Of a stretch of DNA of 64,000 bases, positions 26,133 through 34,204 are shown piece by piece. The DNA comes from Sulfurovum sp. UBA7648 (GTDB lineage: Bacteria; Campylobacterota; Campylobacteria; Campylobacterales; Sulfurovaceae). The stretch lies in the NCBI GenBank assembly GCA_002483605.1, contig DLIG01000021.1:191988-255987 (forward strand), in the 5' to 3' direction. A program made the translations under genes and the position numbers. The notes below the pieces were generated by a model. The model saw nothing but the letters and a program-made list of their open reading frames with translations. It ran no database searches and was not told where the DNA came from. Numbering within the stretch: position 1 is the first letter of the stretch; each line of letters begins with the position of its first letter.

Positions 26133-27123
26133 GTGATTCCTTTTGTTTATTCATAGCCATTCTTAGTATAAATCCTTCTTTAGTAGATTCAAAAATAGTA
26201 ATTCCGGTAAAATTGGCTTCCAAACAACCATCTTCCGGGCATGCTGCTACACATTTGAGACACAGTATGCAATCTTCAGTTACTAGATTTTTATTTGTTA
26301 CATCATCAGCGATTTCCAATATATCCATATCACATGCACGGTAGCAATCTCCGCACTTAGTGCATTTGGCACCGTCTTTGTAGAGCTTGAGAAGTGCTGG
26401 TTTGGAAAATATATACTGTAACGCAGCCATTGGGCAAAAATAGCAAAAAAATCTCTTTTTGATAAATGAACCAACCAAAAATAGACCCACTATTATCATA
26501 CCAAGAGTTGTCATTACCAAATCCGTTTTAGAAGAAAAATCAATGTAGAATTGATTAAAATTACCGGTAAAAGCCGGGATTAGCATTCTGCCAGGACAGA
26601 TATCACAAAACGGCATAGATAGCCCATTTGGAAGTTTTGGAAGTCCAAAAATAGAATTGCTTATCATTACAGGAATTATCAGTAAAAGTATCAAAAGAAT
26701 GTATTTGATACTTTTAATATTGCTTCTAGAAGCCCATGAGTATTCAGAAAATCTTATTTTTAACTTTTCTCTTAATGCAGTCAACCAATCTTGCATAGTA
26801 CCAAGTGGACACACGAAACCGCACCAACTTTTATTTAAGACCCAGAACCATACCATGAACATTATGAGAGAAATAAGAAAAGCATACCCTGCAAACCCCG
26901 TAAATATTTCAAATGGGTTCTTTAAATCGTGTTGCAACATCCCGATGTAACATTTTCCTCCAGTTCCTTCGGAATTAAATACACATGCAAAGGTAGGCAG
27001 CTTGTCTCCTAGATCAAGGCTTGCATAACCCCCATATACTATCAATACAAATGCAACTATTTGAAACCAAAAACGGAATCGAATAAGATTCATATTGTTG
27101 ATTTTCTTTTTTAAACTCGACAC
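26125..27123 (-). CDS. NapH-like membrane polyferredoxin (cassette B)
   Basis: Protein of 332 residues with about five membrane segments. Cytoplasm-facing motifs are CGFVCPLGTMQDW (C101, C105), CDICPGR (C173, C176), CYFCPM (C227, C230) and two 4Fe-4S ferredoxin sites (CTKCGDCYRAC, C254-C264; CILCLKCVAACP, C285-C295). NapH/NosR/CcoG relatives pass electrons between the quinone pool or cytoplasmic donors and periplasmic or cytoplasmic acceptors. In addition, C47 and C58 flank a loop after the first membrane segment and are conserved in the cassette A paralogue. It sits between the second receptor and the double-cubane gene, overlapping the latter. Confidence 0.88.
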   Translation of the reverse strand: MSSLKKKINNMNLIRFRFWFQIVAFVLIVYGGYASLDLGDKLPTFACVFNSEGTGGKCYIGMLQHDLKNPFEIFTGFAGYAFLISLIMFMVWFWVLNKSWCGFVCPLGTMQDWLTALREKLKIRFSEYSWASRSNIKSIKYILLILLLIIPVMISNSIFGLPKLPNGLSMPFCDICPGRMLIPAFTGNFNQFYIDFSSKTDLVMTTLGMIIVGLFLVGSFIKKRFFCYFCPMAALQYIFSKPALLKLYKDGAKCTKCGDCYRACDMDILEIADDVTNKNLVTEDCILCLKCVAACPEDGCLEANFTGITIFESTKEGFILRMAMNKQKESHE

Positions 27124-27132
27124 ACACGCCCC

Positions 27133-28833
27133 TTAAAGTAGATAATTTAACCCGAATAAATATGTTCTTCCAGCAGCCGGATATCCTAGATGTACATAAT
27201 AATCTTTGTCAAATAAATTTTCAACTTCAACATAAAATTTCATATTTTTATATTCATACTCAATTTTTGAATTTGCTATAAAATATCCTTTTAAAATCTC
27301 TGTATTTTTGCTATCATTGAAGCTCTCACTAACATAGTATCCACCTATGTTAGCTTTAAATTTTTTATACGTCGCATAAATATCCGACTGAATTTTATGT
27401 TTTGGCTTAGCAGGCAGATATAACAATGTATCATCATTTTTAAATACCAAATAAAGATATGAAGTATCTATATTTAGAGTATTGTTAATCTTCCAATCAA
27501 AGCCGGCTTCATAACCTTTTCTTGTACTTGAGGTAACATTCTCATATGTATAAATACCATTGTCATTATATGAGCCACTGATACCGTCATCTATTTTGCT
27601 ATAAAATAAATTAAGGTTTGCACTTAGATTATCTATTATTTTTATTGAATTACCAAGTTGATAATTTGTAGCTGATTCCATTTTTAGATATGGATTCCCT
27701 TGGAGTGTGCTGCTTTCGTAGTATCTTTGTTTGAATGTCGGAGTTTTTGATGATCGACTTATTTTTAGATTTGACTTAAAATTACCATTTTCATACATTA
27801 GTCCAAATTCAGGATTAAAAGAAGAACCAAACTCAGTATGAGAATTCATTCTAAGACCTAAATTAATATCAAATATATCAAAATTAAAATTTTTTATACC
27901 ATACATACTATACAAAATTTCGTCATGATTGCCACTATTTGTAGCTTGAGCACTTCTATTTTCAAGGTTTACCCCAACAATTGATTGGCCTAAAAATAGT
28001 AGATCACCATAATATTTTATGTCGGTTCCCAACGTTTTTGTTTTTAAAAAAGAATCAATATTATAATCAGGATCAGTGTTTAAGTCTTCATTTGAAATAA
28101 AATAACCACGACCTTCAAAGCTATCATTTTTCAACAAAATCGAAGTCCCTAAAGACTCTTTTTCATATCTTGCGTTTAAAGTCGGCTTTGTTATTTTTCC
28201 TGTAGTTCCACCCTTGTCTATTATATAATTTGTAGCAAAGGTTATGTCTATATCTTGAAATAAAATCGTATTAAAATCTGCTTTTATAGAATCGACTTTA
28301 CTGTCTCCATTTAACCTATGACCGTCACTTTTTTCATGATTTACGCCAAGCGCTACACCGATATCATAAAATGATTTTCCAAGATTTAGGCCGTATTTAT
28401 TAGTATTAAATGAACCTTTTGCAATATCAAGTTTGTTTATAAATGATTTATCTGTTTTTTTTGAAGTGATTATAATAACACCACCACTTGTATTATCTCC
28501 ATACAATGCAGCACCAGCACCTTTGATTATCTCTATCTTTTCTAAATTTTCAGTAGAAATTCCACCCAAATTTACAGTTCCTGTAAGTGAATCACTCAAT
28601 GGCCTGCCATCAAAAAGCACCAAAACCTCATTTGTCGTAGAACCCTGTATACTTACAAAGCTATCACTTGCTTTGACGCCCGGCAATTTATTTAATAAGT
28701 CAACGAGCATTTGAATGTTCATTTCTTTTATTTCTTGAGACGAGACAATTATAGAGCTGCTGGTTTGATTTATATTGTTTGCACTGAGTATCTTGAAAAG
28801 CAAAACAAAAATAATAAAGGTTTTAGTTTTCAT
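27133..28833 (-). CDS. TonB-dependent outer-membrane receptor, BtuB-like (second receptor of cassette B)
   Basis: Outer-membrane transporter of about 566 residues with signal peptide (residues 1-18), plug domain (MNIQMLVDLLNKLPGVKASD, then IEIIKGAGAALYGDNTSGGVIII) and a 22-strand-type barrel ending with an aromatic-type C-terminal strand (TYLFGLNYLL). ATG at 28833 is used; a TTG directly before it is the alternative. It is short for the family. It overlaps the anchored protein gene by 11 nt and precedes the polyferredoxin gene by 9 nt. The BtuB-like form fits small metal complexes or corrinoids, but the ligand is not readable. Confidence 0.9.
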   Translation of the reverse strand: MKTKTFIIFVLLFKILSANNINQTSSSIIVSSQEIKEMNIQMLVDLLNKLPGVKASDSFVSIQGSTTNEVLVLFDGRPLSDSLTGTVNLGGISTENLEKIEIIKGAGAALYGDNTSGGVIIITSKKTDKSFINKLDIAKGSFNTNKYGLNLGKSFYDIGVALGVNHEKSDGHRLNGDSKVDSIKADFNTILFQDIDITFATNYIIDKGGTTGKITKPTLNARYEKESLGTSILLKNDSFEGRGYFISNEDLNTDPDYNIDSFLKTKTLGTDIKYYGDLLFLGQSIVGVNLENRSAQATNSGNHDEILYSMYGIKNFNFDIFDINLGLRMNSHTEFGSSFNPEFGLMYENGNFKSNLKISRSSKTPTFKQRYYESSTLQGNPYLKMESATNYQLGNSIKIIDNLSANLNLFYSKIDDGISGSYNDNGIYTYENVTSSTRKGYEAGFDWKINNTLNIDTSYLYLVFKNDDTLLYLPAKPKHKIQSDIYATYKKFKANIGGYYVSESFNDSKNTEILKGYFIANSKIEYEYKNMKFYVEVENLFDKDYYVHLGYPAAGRTYLFGLNYLL

Positions 28834-29767
28834 CAAACCAAATCTCCTTTGGTGTTTTTCTTTTTTTTCTACGGCTATAATAAATACCCAATGAAAATAT
28901 CAACATTACACCCACAGCGGTGGAAAAACCTAACATTTTGGATTCATATTCAAGCGGGGATGGACCAAATGTCAAAGGCATAGTCATTGTATATTTTATA
29001 TCATGATAAGCCTTCCCCTTGTATATGCCCGATTCATTAACTTTATAAGTTGCTTCCACTATCATTTTTTCAGAATGTTTTTTTTCTTTTTCGGTATACC
29101 TATTTCTTGGTATTTCGAATGATATAACCCCATCATTAGATGGTTTGATCACATTGGTCCATCCTGATTCCATTGTCACTTTTAGGGGTATGTTTTTTTG
29201 AAGCTTTCCTTTATAATAAACCTTGAAAGGAGCAATGTCGCCTGAATATAAACAACAATTGATATGGTGTTTTCTGATAGGCCTTTCCATAATAATCTCA
29301 AATGGCAATTGTGCTAAAGGTTCTTTTGTTTGTTTGGAATCGATCGTTTTGCCTCTTATTTCTTTCAATAAGGATTTAGTGATATTTCCTTCTTTATTAT
29401 AAACCCTAAGCGAGGAAAATAATACATGCAGTACCCCGTTTTGTACGGATTTTTGTTCAAAAAATAGATGATAGCTTCCTTTGTAGAGTGGAGCAAAAGA
29501 GATTTTTTTACCATCAATATTTTGTTCTATGATTTGATCGTTCATATCTCTAATATATAATTTTGCATTACTTAGATCACTAATGGTTTCATTGTTTTGC
29601 AAATCACCTTTTTTAATGTAGAACTCTTTATGTACAGGTTCTTTAATCCCAGTTGTGCAGCAAGATTTCGTTTTGAATTCTTCTATCCAAATTGAGTTAT
29701 CTCCAAAAAGTGGTAAAAATCCCAAAAATGTTAATATATAAGATATTTTATAGAAATTATATTTCAT
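28823..29767 (-). CDS. Membrane-anchored periplasmic protein, DUF4198-like (cassette B)
   Basis: Protein of 314 residues with an N-terminal signal peptide (about 1-22), a periplasmic beta-rich domain and a C-terminal membrane anchor (about 278-296) followed by a short basic tail (YYSRRKKRK). The segment SGWTNVIKPSNDGVISFEIPR is shared in pattern with the cassette A paralogue and resembles the DUF4198/NikM-type domain found with nickel and cobalt uptake. Cysteine and histidine clusters (KSCCTTG near the N-terminus and HHINCCLYSG at mid-protein) could bind metal. It follows the first receptor after 3 nt. No described function. Confidence 0.68.
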   Translation of the reverse strand: MKYNFYKISYILTFLGFLPLFGDNSIWIEEFKTKSCCTTGIKEPVHKEFYIKKGDLQNNETISDLSNAKLYIRDMNDQIIEQNIDGKKISFAPLYKGSYHLFFEQKSVQNGVLHVLFSSLRVYNKEGNITKSLLKEIRGKTIDSKQTKEPLAQLPFEIIMERPIRKHHINCCLYSGDIAPFKVYYKGKLQKNIPLKVTMESGWTNVIKPSNDGVISFEIPRNRYTEKEKKHSEKMIVEATYKVNESGIYKGKAYHDIKYTMTMPLTFGPSPLEYESKMLGFSTAVGVMLIFSLGIYYSRRKKRKTPKEIWFDEN

Positions 29768-29770
29768 TTT

Positions 29771-31783
29771 TTAAAAACTCATTTTTAAGGTTCCCATTAT
29801 GACTCTACCGGGAGAGACATAATTTTCAATATAGCTTTCATTAAATAGATCGTCCACAGAGAGGCTCACTTCTAAATTCTCCGAGAGTTTTCGAGAAAGT
29901 TTCAGATCGAACACAGTATAATTTTCGTATTTGGCCGTATTTGTATCATTGCTGTAGCGGTCACCTACATATCGAGCAGATATTTTTGCATCCACAAGCT
30001 GCGGGTTTGCATACATAAGGCTAATTGAACCTTTATGTTTAGGAACTTCGATCAGGTATTTTCCTTCAAGTGCTGTATTTTCTTTAAACTCTTCAATCTT
30101 TGATTTATTATAGGTATAGTTTGCAAATGCATGGATCTGATCTGTAAAAGGGTAAGATGCATCTATCTCGATACCCTGTATTTTTACTTTGCCGACATTA
30201 GTTTTGGTTAGCGCAGCGGTATACCCATCAGGCGGAACTGTTGTTATATAATAAAAAAAGTCTTTGGCATCGTTTTGATATGCCGTTATGCTCAATTTTC
30301 CGTCATCAAAAATAGTATGGTCAAAACCTATTTCATATGATATGACTTTTTCAGGTTCCAAATCCGGGTTGCCATACCAAATTCTCGAACCGTATACATA
30401 TGTATTGTATAAATCAGACAATGTAGGTGCGCGATAGGCTGAGCCGACAGAAGCCCTTAGTGACGTGTTTTCTGTAAGGTGGTTAACGATACCGATTTTT
30501 GGGCTAAATCCATTGGTTGTTGTAGCATTGTAATAGGTATCTGGAGTTGGCAGGCTGCTGTCATATCCGTAACCGTTATAATTTTTCCAAAAGTCATAAC
30601 GTCCTCCGATATTTAAGATCCAGTTGTTGTTAATAAAAATTTCATCCTGTAAAAAAAATCCTATATATTTTTGACTTCCTTGAATTTTTATCTCTTTGCC
30701 GCTGCCATCAATATAATCATTAAACCTATCGATTTTACCTTGTCTAAAATCTATACCGGTTACCAAGGTACTTGTACCGAACATTGGATCCTCTGTGTAG
30801 GGAATGGTCAATTGAACAATTCCACCACGATCATCGTTTGTGCTAGAACTTCCATACTGAACAGCAGTTTTAGTACTGTTGGCAGAATCGTAATCGCTGT
30901 ACTCATCTTTTAGGAACACTTTCAGCGATAACTCATTGTCATTTTCAAATTTTTTTTTGTATCCGGCAGTATAGGTTTTATGTTCTTGATAATATGGGAC
31001 ATAGTTATCTATAGCAAGCGCACCGGTAGTTTCATTGTCGTAATATGAGCCCGAGATAAATGCAGAAGATGTCTCATCAATGTCATATGTTAATTTAATA
31101 TTGAAATTGTCTCTTTCAACCCCTTTATCTATCGTATATGGCTTGGTGTTTGCAGGAGTTTCCGGGTTGTAGCCATCACTAGTTGCCCTTTCTCCGGAAA
31201 TCAAAAAGCCTACTTTTCCTTCTTTGCCCATAGAGGACAAAGAGGCAATTTTAGTATCCATACTATCATAGCTTAAAGCTATATTTGTTTTAACTTCATT
31301 TGTCGGATTTTTGGTAATTATATTGATAACACCGCCCATTGCTCCAGAACCGTATAAAGCCGATGTGGCACCTTTAACTACTTCTATTCTTTGGATATTG
31401 GAGATAGGTATTTTATTCCATTCTAAGTCACCGCCATAAAGATCATTCATCGGCACACCATCAATAAGCAGCAATACTCGTCCTTCTGTAGTTCCACCAA
31501 AACCACGCATTACAACTTTATTGGATGTTCCGCTTGAAAGAATTCCCATGCTGTGCTTTAGATCAATACCAGAGACCTCTTTTAGTAATTCATCTGCACT
31601 GTTAGCAACTGAATTCTGAATATCTTTTTGAGTGATTACTTCTATGCTTGCCGGAACATCGGATACTTTCCTCTCTGTTTTGGTAGCTGTTATCGAAATA
31701 TCCCCCAAATCAACATTTTCAGCAGTTACACTTATTGTGGATATTGCAAATATTGCCATAGTTGACAATGCAATTGTTTTCAT
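29771..31783 (-). CDS. TonB-dependent outer-membrane receptor (first gene of cassette B)
   Basis: Outer-membrane transporter of 670 residues: signal peptide (1-21), a TonB-box-like stretch (GDISITATK), plug domain (ISNIQRIEVVKGATSALYGSGAMGGVINIITKN), and a barrel whose last strand ends GRVIMGTLKMSF. Colicin I receptor/BtuB-type similarity. AGAAGGA precedes the ATG. It is transcribed from the conserved leader at 31789-31968 and is the first of seven overlapping or near-overlapping genes. Divergent exbB-exbD-tonB about 5 kb upstream should energise it. The substrate is unknown. Confidence 0.92.
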   Translation of the reverse strand: MKTIALSTMAIFAISTISVTAENVDLGDISITATKTERKVSDVPASIEVITQKDIQNSVANSADELLKEVSGIDLKHSMGILSSGTSNKVVMRGFGGTTEGRVLLLIDGVPMNDLYGGDLEWNKIPISNIQRIEVVKGATSALYGSGAMGGVINIITKNPTNEVKTNIALSYDSMDTKIASLSSMGKEGKVGFLISGERATSDGYNPETPANTKPYTIDKGVERDNFNIKLTYDIDETSSAFISGSYYDNETTGALAIDNYVPYYQEHKTYTAGYKKKFENDNELSLKVFLKDEYSDYDSANSTKTAVQYGSSSTNDDRGGIVQLTIPYTEDPMFGTSTLVTGIDFRQGKIDRFNDYIDGSGKEIKIQGSQKYIGFFLQDEIFINNNWILNIGGRYDFWKNYNGYGYDSSLPTPDTYYNATTTNGFSPKIGIVNHLTENTSLRASVGSAYRAPTLSDLYNTYVYGSRIWYGNPDLEPEKVISYEIGFDHTIFDDGKLSITAYQNDAKDFFYYITTVPPDGYTAALTKTNVGKVKIQGIEIDASYPFTDQIHAFANYTYNKSKIEEFKENTALEGKYLIEVPKHKGSISLMYANPQLVDAKISARYVGDRYSNDTNTAKYENYTVFDLKLSRKLSENLEVSLSVDDLFNESYIENYVSPGRVIMGTLKMSF

Positions 31784-31788
31784 ATTTT

Positions 31789-31968
31789 TTCCTTCTTTGT
31801 ATTTAAAATTACATCGAGAGGCCTAGTTGAAGAATAATACGAATATACTTTTACGTTATATTTTTAAGTGTAATACTATTGTCCCCAAGTATTAAAATTA
31901 AGTATTATTTAAACGAGCCCCCTCATTAATAGTATAAGTATAGATATGAAATGTTAATTAAGTGTTAA
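31789..31968 (-). promoter_or_regulatory. Conserved leader/promoter region of cassette B (paralogous to 36433-36611)
   Basis: About 180 bp before the cassette B receptor that aligns nearly end to end with the leader of cassette A. Identical blocks include GAAGAATAATAC, AATATACTTTT and ATTGTCCCCAAGTATTAAAA (plus-strand reading). On the sense strand a TATACT/TATACTAT -10-like run is followed by a hairpin AATGAG-GGGG-CTCGTT (31912-31927), and lower down by TTG-GGGA-CAA. The hairpin is kept in cassette A with a matching base change. It could be an RNA leader or a repressor site at the transcription start. Confidence 0.6.
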
Positions 31969-32001
31969 GTTTCAGAAATATTTAACATAAAATTAACATT
32001 T
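31949..32001. promoter_or_regulatory. TGTTAA-type inverted repeat upstream of cassette B
   Basis: Arms 31949-31968 and 31982-32001 match as an inverted repeat at 17 of 20 positions, with a 13-bp spacer. Each arm contains two TGTTAA units about 11 bp apart, the spacing used by OmpR/PhoB-type response regulators. The related site in front of cassette A is a perfect 20-bp-arm repeat. No regulator gene is encoded in the cassettes. Confidence 0.5.
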
Positions 32002-32013
32002 TATATTTATTTA

Positions 32014-32100
32014 GGCAAAAATTCACATCTACAATAATTATTTCAAATAGATCATAAATATTCAATGCTCGAAATCGGCGTTTGAAGTCTTCTTTACCTG
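32014..32100 (-). pseudogene. Remnant of a double-cubane-protein gene behind the cassette A polyferredoxin
   Basis: This stretch matches the 5' part of the intact gene at 24858-26132. TTTCAAATAGATCATA is identical at 32041-32056 and 25985-26000, and TTTGAAGTCTTCT at 32081-32093 and 26028-26040, with a 3-bp length difference between. Read on the minus strand it gives KEDFKRRFRALNIYDLFEI against REDFKAPIKSMEYFYDLFER in the intact protein. A frameshift follows and similarity fades near 32014. It starts 6 bp after the polyferredoxin stop, the position of the intact gene in cassette B. The remaining 31784-32105 spacer holds the leader and the inverted repeat. Confidence 0.75.
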
Positions 32101-32105
32101 CATTA

Positions 32106-33080
32106 TTATTTTTTATGCAAATCTATTTTCATTCGTTTTTCAAAGCCTTCTCTTGTAGAACTAAAGGCTTTTATATTCAAGATATCAAAATGCAATGCAT
32201 CATCTTCCGGGCATGCAGCTATGCATTTTAGGCATAAGATGCAATCATCTCTTAATATATTTATGCTTGCAACATCATCTGCTATATCTTTTATCTGCAT
32301 ATCGCATACTGCGTAACAATCACCGCATCTTGTGCATTTGCTGCCGTCTTTTCTGAACTTCACAATGGAAGTATCGGCAAAGATATAATGCAGTGCACTC
32401 ATCGGACAAAAGAAACAAAAAAATCTTTTTTTAACAAACGAGCCGATAAAGAACAAAGAAGCAAGCGATATGCCAAGAGCAGTTAATATCATGTTTGTTT
32501 TTGAAGAAAAATCGATCGTCCATTGCGAAAAATCACCTATAAACATAGGGCTTATCACTCTTGCAGGGCACATTTGGCAAAAGGTCGCAGACCAATCATT
32601 GGAAATCGCTCCTGCACCCATTAAAAGTGGGAAAAAGAAGACTATGATCAAAAAAACATATTTTATTTTTGAAAGCCCTTCAAATTGATGACGCGTATAG
32701 ACGCTAAATCTGATGTTCATTTTTTTTCGCAAATTTGTTATCCAGTCTTGCAGTGTGCCAAACGGGCACATATATCCGCACCATGCTTTATTTAAGATAA
32801 TAAACCATGCTATAAAAGTGACTAGTCCTATAAGAAAAGAGATGATAGCAGGCGAAAAAAGCACTTTTGTCGGCATAGCAAGTTGATGCTGCACCGAAAT
32901 AAGATAGCAAGTAGCGCTTGTTTGCTCGTTGTAAGGACACGAAAACACCGGAAAGCTTGAGCCAAAATTTATAGCCAAATATCCTCCGTAAATGAATAGC
33001 ACAAAACTTATTAGCTGTATCCAAAATCTAACCTTCCTCAAATCGCCATTATTGATAAAGTTTTTTATTTTACTCTTCAT
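32106..33080 (-). CDS. NapH-like membrane polyferredoxin (cassette A)
   Basis: Paralogue of the 26125-27123 protein, 324 residues. Same order of motifs: CGYMCPFGTLQDW (C101, C105), CQMCPAR (C168, C171), CFFCPM (C222, C225), CTRCGDCYAVC and CILCLKCIAACPED. The extra cysteines C48 and C58 after the first membrane segment are also kept. The segment TIDFSSKT and the SFVKKRFF run before the third motif are shared almost exactly between the two copies, showing recent common origin. It overlaps the anchored-protein gene by 11 nt. Confidence 0.88.
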   Translation of the reverse strand: MKSKIKNFINNGDLRKVRFWIQLISFVLFIYGGYLAINFGSSFPVFSCPYNEQTSATCYLISVQHQLAMPTKVLFSPAIISFLIGLVTFIAWFIILNKAWCGYMCPFGTLQDWITNLRKKMNIRFSVYTRHQFEGLSKIKYVFLIIVFFFPLLMGAGAISNDWSATFCQMCPARVISPMFIGDFSQWTIDFSSKTNMILTALGISLASLFFIGSFVKKRFFCFFCPMSALHYIFADTSIVKFRKDGSKCTRCGDCYAVCDMQIKDIADDVASINILRDDCILCLKCIAACPEDDALHFDILNIKAFSSTREGFEKRMKIDLHKK

Positions 33081-34194
33081 ATTTTATCTCTTTAAACGGC
33101 TTAGTTCTGCTTCTTCTATATAGATATACAATAATTCCGGATAATGCAAAGATAAACAAACCTACCAACAAACCATAACCATAAGATTGGTAATCACTGC
33201 TATTTGGATAATAAGATAGTGGATAAGTAAGAATATAGTTTACCTTTTTATACTTCTGATCGCCAATGGTACCGTTTTTTTCTTCGCTATATCTAAGAGT
33301 TATTAGCATATCTTGCTTGTATCTTTTATCAAACTTATCCCAAGCAGGAAAATAATCTCTAACTAGAGTAAAACTCGCAGTTCCGTTCGTGTCAGTTTTG
33401 ATGTTTTTGTTCCAGCCGCTATTTAGATCCACCGTTATATCCGCATTTTTTAACGGTTGGCGATTAAGCATAGCTTTGAATTTGAGCATATCACCCATGC
33501 CGGTACGATAAAAAAAACTCTTTTCATTTTGATCTTTTAAGCGCACCAGGTCTATTTTTACTCTGTCTGTTTTGAGTTCTTTTTTTACCTCTTCATTATA
33601 GATGTCTTTACTGCCGTGTTTGCCGTTTAAGTATTCCAGCTTTGCAACCTTATAAAAAAGCGTATCATTTTGCACAGTTTCATTTTTAGCTATTAGGTTG
33701 TAATATCCATTTTTTGGCACTTCAAAGCTATATTTTGTGACACTATCTTTGTTATCTATTTTGACATCTTTTTGTGTTTGTGTGGTATCAAATATAAAAG
33801 TTTTTATATCCAAATTGGACACTAGATTGTTTTCTCCAAAAACAAGCCAAGCATTTTTACTTGGGATCTTTGATCTCTCATTTTTATATTCATTGCCACC
33901 ATGCGAATGCATACCGCCTCTGCCTTCAGTTTTTTTTGCTGGATCTGACAAGGTGAAATATATCGGAGTTTGCGGATCTATTTTTTTGACATTTGAAACT
34001 TTTTCGCATTTTTGGCATTGCTGTTCTTGTTTATTTTTTTCTTTTATTCCATATGCTTTACGCGAGTATCCGCTGTAAATATTTAAGCCTGTAAAAAAAA
34101 GTACCAAAATGATCAGAGAAAATAAAAATTTTTTATTTACAAAACCCAAAATGGGTTTCTTGGAAGTATTATCTCTCTTTTTTGATGTTTTCAT
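33070..34194 (-). CDS. Membrane-anchored periplasmic protein, DUF4198-like (cassette A)
   Basis: Paralogue of the 28823-29767 protein, 374 residues. An N-terminal membrane segment (about 24-44) follows a basic tail of 20 residues, then the periplasmic part and a C-terminal anchor (about 340-360) with YRRSRTKPFKEIKYEE inside. Shared core: GDMLKFKAMLNRQPLKNADI, then SGWNKNIKTDTNGTASFTL. Possible metal ligands are CQKC just outside the membrane and GGMHSHGGNE. The N-terminus is an anchor rather than a cleaved signal, unlike its paralogue. Function unknown; weak DUF4198 resemblance hints at metal uptake. Confidence 0.66.
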   Translation of the reverse strand: MKTSKKRDNTSKKPILGFVNKKFLFSLIILVLFFTGLNIYSGYSRKAYGIKEKNKQEQQCQKCEKVSNVKKIDPQTPIYFTLSDPAKKTEGRGGMHSHGGNEYKNERSKIPSKNAWLVFGENNLVSNLDIKTFIFDTTQTQKDVKIDNKDSVTKYSFEVPKNGYYNLIAKNETVQNDTLFYKVAKLEYLNGKHGSKDIYNEEVKKELKTDRVKIDLVRLKDQNEKSFFYRTGMGDMLKFKAMLNRQPLKNADITVDLNSGWNKNIKTDTNGTASFTLVRDYFPAWDKFDKRYKQDMLITLRYSEEKNGTIGDQKYKKVNYILTYPLSYYPNSSDYQSYGYGLLVGLFIFALSGIIVYLYRRSRTKPFKEIKYEE

Positions 34195-34204
34195 ACGTTA
34201 TCCT

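Noticed and set aside
31784..31968. Cobalamin riboswitch ahead of the BtuB-like receptors
   Set aside because: The leader lacks the B12-box and the length of the known element; the leader is only shared between these two cassettes.
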